Of a stretch of 10,790 nt of DNA, positions 1 to 7,181 are shown piece by piece. Origin of the DNA: Cyclobacteriaceae bacterium (GTDB taxonomy: Bacteria > Bacteroidota > Bacteroidia > Cytophagales > Cyclobacteriaceae); NCBI GenBank assembly GCA_030589835.1, contig JAUUZS010000086.1, positions 1 to 10,790 of the forward strand. The letters are read 5' to 3'. Every line of letters begins with the position of its first letter. Position 1 is the first letter of the stretch. The translations under genes and the position numbers were made by a program. Below the pieces are notes generated by a model, which did no database searches, was not told where the DNA came from, and saw only the letters and a list, made by a program, of their open reading frames with translations.

Positions 1-22
1 GTGAAGTCGGATATTGCTATCT

Positions 23-67
23 GACATAGAAATCCGGCGTTCCTTGGTGGGGTCGGATTTTTATGTC
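23..67. terminator. Inverted repeat, possible bidirectional terminator
   Basis: Bases 23-36 pair with 54-67 over 14 positions with a single G-T wobble, around a 17-base loop (37-53). The core is AAATCCG on the left and CGGATTTTT on the right, so either strand reads as a stem followed by a T-rich stretch. This suits a terminator between the leftward dehydrogenase gene and a possible rightward gene beyond the window edge. Bases 6-12 (GTCGGAT) can instead pair with 19-25 (ATCTGAC), overlapping the first stem by three bases. The pairing is seen directly; the terminator role is inferred. Confidence 0.45.
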
Positions 68-105
68 CTACTAACAAATGGAAGTCAGAATGAGCTGTGG
101 TGAAA

Positions 106-172
106 TTGTCAGGCAAAATTTAATTTGTCAGGTGGAAACACCTGACAACACATTAGGTGGGAACACCTGACA
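106..172. repeat. Short direct repeats forming two adjacent hairpins
   Basis: TTGTCAGG occurs at 106-113 and again at 125-132. Bases 125-134 and 139-148 form a perfect 10-base-pair stem closed by a GAAA tetraloop. A second hairpin follows, with AGGTG (155-159) and CACCT (164-168) around GGAA, extended by a wobble pair and one further pair. The unit AGGTGGRAACACCTGACA is thus present twice in tandem. Read on the minus strand, this lies about 40 bases past the dehydrogenase stop codon and the first stem runs into an A/T-rich stretch, so it could end that transcript or protect its 3' end. It could also be a protein-binding site. Confidence 0.5.
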
Positions 173-214
173 TCACAGTAGGGAAAAACAACTTTCAGCT
201 TTTATAGAAAATTT

Positions 215-1183
215 CTATGGATTCAGACAATCCTTTGTTGCTACCCCCTGCAGCATCGCCAACAAATTATCGGCGGCTCGCTTTTGCAATTCCCGGTGCG
301 ATCGTTCAGAATACCAGGCGTAATGGCCAGTACTAATAATCGATGGATGATCAACTAAAGCGTCTGGCAATTCATCGGCCAATTCGGTATCGAACACATC
401 GATTCCTGCACGCTTGATCTGCTTATGGTTTAAGGCTTTTAGTAATGAATCCTGGTCAATGACCGGACCCCGTGCTGTATTGATGATTATAGGACACTTT
501 GTTGCAAAAGCAAACGTCCTTTCATTTAGCAATCCCTCTGTTTCTTCTGTATGATTGCAATGAATCGAAATGACATCACTTTGTTCCATCAATTGCTCCA
601 AGGGCACGCTTTCTGCACCAAGTACCGTAAACCGGTAATCCGAGATATACGGATCGTTTGCTATGACCTTATCAAACAAATGGACTGCTTTTTTACACAA
701 TGTCGATCCTATTCTTCCCAATCCTATTATTCCAAGAGTACTTTCATGAAATTCGAGTATGCTTTTATCTGGCGGGGCGCCGAAGTTAGTCCGAATTTCT
801 TTTTGTCCCTGGGTCAACATTCTGTTGCAGGCATACATCAAGCCAAGTGCATGGTCCGAAACGGCATGATTTCCATATCCCTGTACATTCGCAACTTTTA
901 CACGTGTGGAGTTGACGGCCTCAAGATCAATATTTTCATATCCAACACCATAGCGCACGATAGCCCTCAAATTTGTCATGGCAGCCAAGAAGGCCCCATC
1001 AATCTCTGTCCATCGTACCAGCAGGCCATCTGCATCTGAAGCAAAGTCAATTTTGCCGGCTACATCACCTTTTTCCCCGGCGAATATTTCAAAGCTGTAC
1101 CCATAAGATTCAAACAAGCTTTGCTCGTAAGCAAAGGAATCATAACCGGTATCGAGGACTTTTATTTTGGGTATCACTTTCAT
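215..1183 (-). CDS. D-isomer-specific 2-hydroxyacid dehydrogenase, NAD-binding
   Basis: This 322-residue protein belongs to the D-2-hydroxyacid dehydrogenase family (the phosphoglycerate dehydrogenase and C-terminal-binding-protein type), which interconverts 2-keto and D-2-hydroxy acids using NAD(P)H. The Rossmann motif GLGRIG is at residues 154-159, followed by an acidic residue at the end of the second strand (D177), which favours NAD over NADP. The expected catalytic residues are visible: R238 in NTARGP, E267 in DVFDTEL and H287 in GHYAW. Length is typical for the compact members without a regulatory ACT domain. No signal peptide is visible, so it should be cytosolic. The start at 1183 is the first methionine of the domain and lies 49 bases after the stop of the upstream TPR gene, so the two may be co-transcribed. 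The exact substrate cannot be read from sequence; serA, glyoxylate reductase and CtBP-like roles are all possible. Confidence 0.9.
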   Translation of the reverse strand: MKVIPKIKVLDTGYDSFAYEQSLFESYGYSFEIFAGEKGDVAGKIDFASDADGLLVRWTEIDGAFLAAMTNLRAIVRYGVGYENIDLEAVNSTRVKVANVQGYGNHAVSDHALGLMYACNRMLTQGQKEIRTNFGAPPDKSILEFHESTLGIIGLGRIGSTLCKKAVHLFDKVIANDPYISDYRFTVLGAESVPLEQLMEQSDVISIHCNHTEETEGLLNERTFAFATKCPIIINTARGPVIDQDSLLKALNHKQIKRAGIDVFDTELADELPDALVDHPSIISTGHYAWYSERSHRELQKRAADNLLAMLQGVATKDCLNP

Positions 1184-1232
1184 TAAATTGAATTAAAAGG
1201 AACGATTATACATTATAGAAGGTATTTTACAG

Positions 1233-2870
1233 CTATTCAACCAACACCAATGCCTGAGGATCGGCATCTTTCCAATTTTTCTTTAGAATTTCCCTAACCT
1301 GATCTGCTTTTGTATTTTCTCCAAGATTTTTTAAAGCCCTGTACTTTCCCAGCATAGAAAGGCTTCTGTTTGGGGCGCGCTCCAGGGCGAGATCAAACTG
1401 CCTGACTGCTTCCTGATTGTTATCCATGGCCAGTAATATCTCCCCATAAATTTCATGAGATGGCTTTATCACTACAGGAGGCCCCGGAACATAACTTGTA
1501 TGGTCTTCAAGATCAACCGCCTTTTTTATGTGTGCAACAGCCTCCTCAAATTTGTTTTGCTTTATCGCCATGATTGCCATCAACTCCCATTCCAGCACTT
1601 CTGCCAATGCCAATTCCCGTTCATATCCAGTATTTTTCAGGATAGGGATGGTGCCGCAATTTCTAAAGTCATTGAATCCCCGTGGACTATTTTGCTCCAC
1701 CATACGCTGATCCGTCATCTGATTCAAATACCAATCCACCTTCTGAAAATCACGCTTTTCCATGGCGGCCATTGCATCAACAAAAAAGCACATGTTTTTT
1801 GTGCTTACGCTAAATCCCCTTGTGGGAATCTCAATTCGGGTCACCTCGCTAAGCCATTTACCGCTCTCCACTAAATAATGGCCACGCATCATAGCCAGAT
1901 GAAAACGCATCCTTACAGAATTACTATATTGAGACTCATAATCCAGGTCTGCTGTGAGCTTCAAGGCTTTTTCGTATTTCCCTTGCTGCAAATACCCATA
2001 TTGCATCCACCAGAGTGAATGATAGTCCCGGTCTTCCAGCTTTTTTTTCTTTTTCTTTACCCATGCCTCCGCAGCTTGCCATGAAGCTTCATTACTTTTT
2101 GCAACCTTTTCCCAATCACCATTCGCCAAAAATATATGTGAAGGCACATGTAATGCATATTTAGAATCTGTTGCCAGGTTGAAATAATCGTCGGCGGCCT
2201 TTTTGCCTTTATAGGCTAAGGCAGGATGGGCATACAAATGAACCATATAATTCAATGCTCCGGGGTGATCCGGGTTTGCAGCATTCAACTTCATCAATAC
2301 CTTTGCCGCAAGATCATATTTTTCCTTCTCATCCCCCGTATAACAATTGCCTAATATCGCTAAGGCATAAAACGCCGCAACTTCTTCATTTTCAGCATAA
2401 TTCTTATACAATTCAGCCAAAAAGTTTTCATACTTTTCATTCCTGATTTTAATATCCTCGTCTTCTCCGTAAAGCAGCTCTATACCGGAAAGAAAACCCT
2501 TTTCCAGGTCTGATTGTGCTTTTGCCAATCGTTCGGGTGCTTTTACGCCAAGTTTATAAAGTACACCTCTCCCCTTTTTAAGATCTTGCTGAAACCACAG
2601 AGGCTGATTGTAGCACATCGCTTCGCCCCAATAAGCCATCACAAAATCCGGATCCAGGAGTTGGGCCATTTCAAATTCCTGTGCAGCATCGGCATATTCA
2701 AAATTATGTAACAGCAACAACCCTTTTTCGAAATAAGGTTGTGCGACTTCATCACCTATTGCGTTGAAATTTGTGTTTCCAAGCTTATATTCCTGAGCAT
2801 TCACATCATTGCACAGATAAGAAATGGCGATTAAAACAGAAAGCGCCTTCGCTACAAAATTGATATACAT
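1233..2870 (-). CDS. Exported TPR-repeat protein
   Basis: This 545-residue protein starts with a signal peptide (about residues 1-25, hydrophobic core followed by NDVNAQ). The mature part is helical with tetratricopeptide-like repeats: a clear one at about 44-77 (FEYADAAQEFEMAQLLDP), others around 240-305 and a final group at about 420-530. The early segment with AYWGEAMCYNQPLW and a conserved HVPSHIFLANGDW block at 241-253 are features of a family of long exported TPR proteins in Bacteroidota and Acidobacteria that I recognise but whose function is not established. It probably acts as a periplasmic scaffold for protein contacts. A run of six lysines at 272-277 is encoded by an A-rich tract (T-rich at 2041-2058 on the plus strand). 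It is transcribed away from the ThuA-like gene, sharing a 95-base divergent region, and lies upstream of the dehydrogenase gene. Confidence 0.85.
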   Translation of the reverse strand: MYINFVAKALSVLIAISYLCNDVNAQEYKLGNTNFNAIGDEVAQPYFEKGLLLLHNFEYADAAQEFEMAQLLDPDFVMAYWGEAMCYNQPLWFQQDLKKGRGVLYKLGVKAPERLAKAQSDLEKGFLSGIELLYGEDEDIKIRNEKYENFLAELYKNYAENEEVAAFYALAILGNCYTGDEKEKYDLAAKVLMKLNAANPDHPGALNYMVHLYAHPALAYKGKKAADDYFNLATDSKYALHVPSHIFLANGDWEKVAKSNEASWQAAEAWVKKKKKKLEDRDYHSLWWMQYGYLQQGKYEKALKLTADLDYESQYSNSVRMRFHLAMMRGHYLVESGKWLSEVTRIEIPTRGFSVSTKNMCFFVDAMAAMEKRDFQKVDWYLNQMTDQRMVEQNSPRGFNDFRNCGTIPILKNTGYERELALAEVLEWELMAIMAIKQNKFEEAVAHIKKAVDLEDHTSYVPGPPVVIKPSHEIYGEILLAMDNNQEAVRQFDLALERAPNRSLSMLGKYRALKNLGENTKADQVREILKKNWKDADPQALVLVE

Positions 2871-2933
2871 GACAATTCTACTACTATAATAAAAGTGAAT
2901 ACTTCAATATTATAAAAATTATGTTTTCTTTAA

Positions 2934-2941
2934 TAACTTTG
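2934..2941 (+). promoter_or_regulatory. Bacteroidota-type -7 promoter element for the ThuA-like gene
   Basis: TAACTTTG matches the Bacteroidota -7 consensus TAnnTTTG exactly. It sits 24 bases before the ATG at 2966, which would give a short leader. No clear -33 TTG element is seen at the usual distance, so the match rests on one half of the promoter. It lies inside the longer reading frame that begins at 2921, which argues against that longer start. Confidence 0.45.
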
Positions 2942-2965
2942 GTGAGCAACAAATATTACGAAGTA

Positions 2966-3889
2966 ATGTTAAAATCGTTTTTTAAGCTTATTCCTTTACT
3001 TATCATTTTCTTTCTGTCACTCTCCGTTTCGATCAACTCTGAGGCCAAAAAGAAAAAGAAAAAAAACGCTTCAAAAGTCAAAGTATTGCTTATCGATGGC
3101 CAGAGCAAAAACCACAAACACTGGAAAGAGTATACGCCGGTTTTGTTAAAGCAATTGGATGATTCAGGGCTGTTTCAGATAGACCTTGCCACCTCACCGA
3201 TGAAAGGGGAAAGCCTCGATAAATTCAATCCAAAATTCAAACATTACGATGTCGTTATTTCTACGTATGACGGAGACATCTGGTCGGCGCGGACTCAAAA
3301 AAATCTCGAAAAATATGTTGCCGGTGGCGGAGGTTTGGTAGTCCTTCATGCTGCGAACAACGCATTCCCTGAGTGGGAAGGCTACAATACCATGATTGGC
3401 TTAGGAGGCTGGGGCAAAAGAAACGAAACGGCAGGGCCTTATATTTTTATTAATGAGCAAGGTGAAACTACCCGTGACCTTTCTCCGGGGAAGGGAGGCC
3501 ACCACGGCCCAAAGCATGAATATGTGGTGGAAAACAGGGCTCCGGAACATCCAATCATGACAGACATCCCTGCCAAATGGCTGCATACCGAAGATGAACT
3601 GTACGATATGTTGCGGGGGCCAGGTGTAAACATGGAAATATTGGCGACGGCATATTCATCCGACAAATTTGACGGCACCCAACGGCATGAACCAATACTC
3701 ATGACTATAGAATATGGCGACGGCAGGGTTTTTCATTCCGTTATGGGACATCACACGCTGGCACTTTCATGTGTTGGTTTTATGACCACATTTATCAGAG
3801 CCTGTGAATGGGCAGCAAAAGGGGAAGTGTCCTTTGAGGTTCCCGATGATTTTCCTAAAGAAAGAACCATAAACAAAAGGGATTATTGA
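2966..3889 (+). CDS. Exported ThuA-like domain protein
   Basis: The ThuA family has a class I glutamine-amidotransferase-like fold and is linked to sugar metabolism, first through trehalose utilisation in rhizobia; its reaction is not generally established. From the preferred start the protein has 307 residues: a signal peptide (MLKSFFKL then a long hydrophobic core), a lysine-rich segment, and a ThuA domain over the rest. Recognisable blocks are VVLHAANNAFPEW, HEYVVE, the segment HPIMTDIPAKWLHTEDELY, and the C-terminal MGHHTLAL. The reading frame is open from an ATG at 2921, but that start would put 15 extra residues before the signal peptide and would lie upstream of the promoter-like TAACTTTG, so 2966 is chosen. 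The six-lysine run is coded by A5-G-A5-G-A8. It is followed by an ABC ATPase remnant whose ATG lies 33 bases past this stop codon. Confidence 0.88.
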   Translation: MLKSFFKLIPLLIIFFLSLSVSINSEAKKKKKKNASKVKVLLIDGQSKNHKHWKEYTPVLLKQLDDSGLFQIDLATSPMKGESLDKFNPKFKHYDVVISTYDGDIWSARTQKNLEKYVAGGGGLVVLHAANNAFPEWEGYNTMIGLGGWGKRNETAGPYIFINEQGETTRDLSPGKGGHHGPKHEYVVENRAPEHPIMTDIPAKWLHTEDELYDMLRGPGVNMEILATAYSSDKFDGTQRHEPILMTIEYGDGRVFHSVMGHHTLALSCVGFMTTFIRACEWAAKGEVSFEVPDDFPKERTINKRDY

Positions 3890-3921
3890 ACTTTTTTTCA
3901 ACTGAAAAATACGATCCATTC

Positions 3922-4337
3922 ATGCTGCAAATCAACAATCTCCTAAAAAAATATGGAGATAAAACCATTCTTGACATTGAACACGTGACCATAGAAAAAG
4001 GCATCATTCATCTGAAAGGAATAAATGGGAGTGGAAAATCTACCTTTTCAAAAATCGTGGCGGGCTGATTCCATTTCATGGAACAGTAAAGCTATTTGCG
4101 TCATTGTCTCCTACCAAAAATAAGGTGGGTTACCGGAAACAAGTTAATTATTCAGAGTCAGAACCAAATTACCCGGATTTTATTTCTGCCAACGATCTTA
4201 TAGGATTTGTTGGAAAAGCAAAAGGAGCACGCCCGGAAAGTTTGAAATCTATACCGGAAGCCTTTGGCGTAATATACCTTTTTATAACCGTGGTCATCAT
4301 AAATTTTCGTCAGGATAAATTTGAATACAGTGAATAA
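3922..4337 (+). pseudogene. ABC transporter ATP-binding subunit, frameshifted and truncated
   Basis: From ATG 3922 the protein reads as the start of an ABC ATPase: MLQINNLLKKYGDKTIL, then the Walker A motif GINGSGKST, and stops at TGA 4066-4068. The reading continues naturally in the frame one base back (AGLIPFHGTVKLF and on through a Q-loop-like KQVNYSESEPNYPDF segment to about 4271). Restoring one G to the GGG at 4062-4064 would join the two parts without loss. After about 4271 the resemblance ends and the frame closes at 4335-4337. The signature LSGG-type motif, Walker B and the switch histidine are all missing, so even without the frameshift it could not be a working ATPase. No permease gene is next to it. 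It is probably the leftover of a transporter operon downstream of the ThuA-like gene. A TTG at 3886 overlapping the ThuA stop is a less likely start. Confidence 0.8.
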
Positions 4338-4449
4338 ATCGATTTTTTTTTGCCGCATTGAAGACAATACTTGAGTTTCTACATGAGTTTTACAACTAAT
4401 TGATCGAATTGAGGTTCTTTACAAAAGAAGATTTTTAAAAAGTTACTCT

Positions 4450-5826
4450 ATGAGAATAAGCGTAAAAATCCTTACTTTTTTTATTGTCCCGGCATTTTTA
4501 ATGTTGATGTTTTCATCGTGTAGGGAAGAAGAATTAAATCCCTCACTTCAGGTTCTTGAGATAAATGATTTTATCTGGGAAAATATGAATGACATGTATC
4601 TCTGGAATGATCTCATACAACAAAATATAGACCGGACAGATGAATTTGATCCTGAACAATATTTCGAAAAATTACTTTTAAAGCCTACTGACAGATGGTC
4701 TTTTATTACAGATGATTACCAGGATCTAATCAATAGTTTCAAAGGCATAGAAAAAACATTTGGGCATAATTTCAAATTATTTCTTTTGCCCGGATCTAAT
4801 GACATCATCGGTATCGTAAAATATGTAGTTCCTGATTCTCCAGCCGCACTGGCGGGAATGAAGCGAGGAGATAAATTTTATAAAGTCAATGGAAGCACCA
4901 TCAATTCTTCCAATTACCGGGATTTGTTATTCGAAAATGACAGTTACACCCTTTCTTTAGGGGAATTTAATTCAGAGGGTCAGCTCACACATGTTGAAGA
5001 TATCTCTTTGAACTCGATTGTGATTACTGAGAATCCGATTTTGATCCATAAAACCATCGATTATGAAGGGGACAAAATTGGGTATTTATCTTATAACCAG
5101 TTTATCACTGATTTTGAGGACTCCCTGGTAAAGGTATTTGAGGAATTCAAAGATGATAATGTCTCGAATCTGGTGCTGGATTTAAGGTATAATCCGGGTG
5201 GATCCATCAATACAGCGATTTTATTATCCAGCATGATTGCTCCTGCTTCGGTTGTGCTGAACAATGATATTTTTTCAAGATTGATGTGGAATGAAGAGGT
5301 TACAGAATATTTAATTCAGGAATATGGTGAAGATTCCGAACACGTGATTTCGAAATTCGTTACACCTGAAGTAAATCTTGATCTGAATAAAGTGTATATA
5401 CTGATAACTTCTAACTCTGCCTCTGCCAGTGAGCTCGTGATCAATTGCCTCGATCCGTATATGGAAGTAATTTTAGTCGGCTCAGAAAATACTACCGGAA
5501 AATATGTCGGGTCAATCACCATCAATGATGAAGAAGCCGACCATGATTGGGCCATGCAACCCATCGTACTGAAAACTGCAAATGCAAACGGGGTCACCGA
5601 TTATTCCAATGGATTTGCACCACATTATTTGGTCGAAGATGATTTCGATGCGGAACTGGGTACGCTTTCAGAAGATATGTTGGTGAAATCCATCGAATTA
5701 ATTACAGGGAAAATCATTGGCGATCCGGCAAGAATTGCGAGTTCTACACTTCCAAAACATATGCAATCAATCAGCAATGAACTTGTAACCAAAAAGCAAA
5801 ATATGTATTTTGACTTAGTTGAATAA
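4450..5826 (+). CDS. S41-family peptidase, predicted lipoprotein
   Basis: This 458-residue protein is a C-terminal-processing-type serine protease (S41 family, CtpA/Tsp relatives), expected in the periplasm or on the outer membrane. It has a lipoprotein signal peptide ending in FSSC with the lipidated cysteine at residue 24. An N-terminal helical region with NMNDMYLWNDL (46-55) is typical of Bacteroidota S41 lipoproteins. A PDZ-like segment spans about 118-190 (VVPDSPAALAGMKRGDKFYKV at its core). The protease core follows, with LVLDLRYNPGGS (241-252). By family alignment the catalytic pair is Ser325 in NSASASE and Lys351 in TTGKYVGS, spaced 26 residues apart against 25 in Tsp. Both residues are present, so activity is likely. 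Its substrate is unknown. No motif directly links it to the sugar-related neighbours. Confidence 0.92.
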   Translation: MRISVKILTFFIVPAFLMLMFSSCREEELNPSLQVLEINDFIWENMNDMYLWNDLIQQNIDRTDEFDPEQYFEKLLLKPTDRWSFITDDYQDLINSFKGIEKTFGHNFKLFLLPGSNDIIGIVKYVVPDSPAALAGMKRGDKFYKVNGSTINSSNYRDLLFENDSYTLSLGEFNSEGQLTHVEDISLNSIVITENPILIHKTIDYEGDKIGYLSYNQFITDFEDSLVKVFEEFKDDNVSNLVLDLRYNPGGSINTAILLSSMIAPASVVLNNDIFSRLMWNEEVTEYLIQEYGEDSEHVISKFVTPEVNLDLNKVYILITSNSASASELVINCLDPYMEVILVGSENTTGKYVGSITINDEEADHDWAMQPIVLKTANANGVTDYSNGFAPHYLVEDDFDAELGTLSEDMLVKSIELITGKIIGDPARIASSTLPKHMQSISNELVTKKQNMYFDLVE

Positions 5827-5840
5827 TATCATTAACTTTC
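5808..5840 (+). promoter_or_regulatory. Possible promoter for the sugar isomerase gene
   Basis: TTTTG at 5808-5812 is followed after 20 bases by TAACTTTC at 5833-5840. This is one base from the Bacteroidota pattern TTG then TAnnTTTG at suitable spacing. It overlaps the last codons of the S41 gene and would give a leader of roughly 110 bases before the ATG at 5957. A 14-base perfect palindrome, AATAGAATTCTATT at 5850-5863, lies just downstream and could be an operator. Both assignments are weak. Confidence 0.25.
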
Positions 5841-5956
5841 CTGAAATCAAATAGAATTCTATTCAACAGAAACCCGTAAAGGCATACTGAATTTGGCATC
5901 GGTAAGCAATTTAGTAAGTTGATGATTTTTTAATCTAATATTTCAAGGATAACACA

Positions 5957-6901
5957 ATGACTCATTCTCGCAGAAAAATGCTCAAAAACTCCGGTCTCGC
6001 AATTGGAGTAACTTTGCTGTCTGGGATAGCAACAGCAAGTGGCAATTATGTTAAAAAACCAAAGCATCATTTCACTTATTGTCTGAATACGAGTACCATC
6101 CGAGAGCAAAATCTTGGCATAATGGGTGAAATCGAAATTGCTGCCAAAGCAGGATATGACGGCATTGAAATCTGGGTGAGCACCTTACAGGAATTTGTAA
6201 ATAATGGCGGGAATCCATCTGACGTAAAAAAGAAAGCGAAAGATCTCAACATCACAATAGAAAGCGCCATAGGCTTCCCAAAATGGATTGTGGACGATGA
6301 TGCGGTCAGAAGAGAAGCGCTGGAACAAGCGAAAAGAGAGATGGATTTGCTGGCAAGGGCAGGTTGTTTGCGAATGGCTGCGCCACCGGTCGGAGCTACT
6401 GAATCCGCTGGCTTGAACCTGGATATAGCCGCAGAAAGGTATTATGAATTGCTGAAATTGGGTGATGAAACAGGAGTACTGCCTCAACTCGAATTATGGG
6501 GGTTTTCCGCCAATCTCCATCTTTTAGGAGAAGTATTGTATGTAGCAGCAGAATGCGGCCATGCCAAAGCCTGTGTGCTTACAGATGTGTACCATCTCTA
6601 TAAAGGCGGGTCAGGTTTCAATGGCTTGAAATTGATCAATGGATCTTCGATGCACATGTTTCACCTGAATGACTATCCGGCTGACTTACCACAAGCATCT
6701 ATTGCAGATAAGGATCGGATATATCCGGGAGATGGAGTTGCCCCGTTGAATAAAATAATCAAAGATCTGGAGGACAAAAACAGCCCAATTGTGCTTTCTT
6801 TAGAACTTTTTAATAGAGACTATTGGAAACAAGATGCTTTGCATGTCGCAAAAACAGGTTTAGAAAAAATGAAACAATCGGTAGAAAAAGCACTATCATA
6901 A
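5957..6901 (+). CDS. Tat-exported sugar phosphate isomerase/epimerase-like TIM-barrel protein
   Basis: This 314-residue protein belongs to the xylose-isomerase-like TIM-barrel superfamily (AP endonuclease 2 type), whose members isomerise, epimerise or otherwise rearrange sugars and sugar derivatives using a divalent metal. The N-terminus carries a twin-arginine motif, SRRKMLK at residues 4-10, a hydrophobic stretch and an AxA-like cleavage region near residue 28, so it should be exported folded to the periplasm. Likely metal ligands are E179 (LELWG), D210 (LTDVYHLY), H236 (FHLND) and E283 (SLELFN), which are the positions expected for the family. Periplasmic versions are common in Bacteroidota beside oxidoreductases and other sugar-modifying enzymes. 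The name should be taken as a fold assignment: a phosphorylated substrate is unlikely in the periplasm. It lies 130 bases after the S41 gene and 280 bases before the lyase gene. Confidence 0.88.
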   Translation: MTHSRRKMLKNSGLAIGVTLLSGIATASGNYVKKPKHHFTYCLNTSTIREQNLGIMGEIEIAAKAGYDGIEIWVSTLQEFVNNGGNPSDVKKKAKDLNITIESAIGFPKWIVDDDAVRREALEQAKREMDLLARAGCLRMAAPPVGATESAGLNLDIAAERYYELLKLGDETGVLPQLELWGFSANLHLLGEVLYVAAECGHAKACVLTDVYHLYKGGSGFNGLKLINGSSMHMFHLNDYPADLPQASIADKDRIYPGDGVAPLNKIIKDLEDKNSPIVLSLELFNRDYWKQDALHVAKTGLEKMKQSVEKALS

Positions 6902-6943
6902 GACATAAGGGATACTGGCATTTTTCATTTATCAGTTTCCAAA

Positions 6944-6976
6944 TTGGATATTATAAAATTAGTATTTTTAACTTTG
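6944..6976 (+). promoter_or_regulatory. Promoter-like sequence at the edge of a repeat
   Basis: TTG at 6944-6946 and TAACTTTG at 6969-6976 are 22 bases apart; the second matches the Bacteroidota -7 consensus TAnnTTTG exactly. Transcription from here would start near 6983 and run through the inverted repeat at 6977-7066 before reaching the lyase gene at 7182. The CTTTG of the -7 box is also the first unit of that repeat, so the match may simply be part of the repeat sequence. Confidence 0.35.
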
Positions 6977-7066
6977 TGTTCTTTGCGGAAATCTTTGCGC
7001 ACTTTGCGTGAAACAACAATTAATGCAATTTCACGCAAAGAAAAGTAAAGTAAAAACACGCCAAGA
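6977..7066. repeat. Imperfect inverted repeat made of CTTTGCG units
   Basis: A perfect 12-base stem, CTTTGCGTGAAA (7002-7013) and TTTCACGCAAAG (7029-7040), surrounds a 15-base loop. The arms continue imperfectly outward: GTTCTTTGCG near 6978-6987 on the left matches the reverse complement of CGCCAAGAAC near 7059-7068 on the right. The left arm holds CTTTGYG four times (starting at 6972, 6981, 6993 and 7002). Similar-looking intergenic repeats are familiar from Bacteroidota genomes, but I cannot confirm the family here. It could form a long hairpin in the leader of the lyase transcript, or end the isomerase transcript. Confidence 0.65.
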
Positions 7067-7181
7067 ACGATAAGAAAGTGTAAACTATTTTTTAAACCTT
7101 ATGAAAAATGCCCATTTCTGAGATGATTATTGAGACCAAAATGACCACGATATTAATTTACAAGTAACAAATTATAAACTA

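Noticed and set aside
106..172. CRISPR array near the left edge
   Set aside because: The repeated unit is short, occurs only two or three times, and has no regular spacers or adjacent cas genes.
551..1039. Plus-strand open frame of 162 codons
   Set aside because: It lies opposite the dehydrogenase gene, which has all catalytic residues; the plus-strand translation shows no domain.
4336..4351. AAATCGATTT palindrome followed by nine T, as a terminator after the ABC remnant
   Set aside because: The palindrome has no loop and only five base pairs, all but one or two weak, so it would not form a stable terminator hairpin.
4158..4367. Minus-strand open frame of 69 codons across the ABC remnant
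   Set aside because: It is antisense to a recognisable ATPase segment and shows no protein features of its own.
7101..7121. Tiny frame MKNAHF upstream of the lyase, sharing its first nine bases with the lyase start
   Set aside because: Six codons with no ribosome-binding evidence; the match ATGAAAAAT is short and A-rich, so chance is the simplest account.
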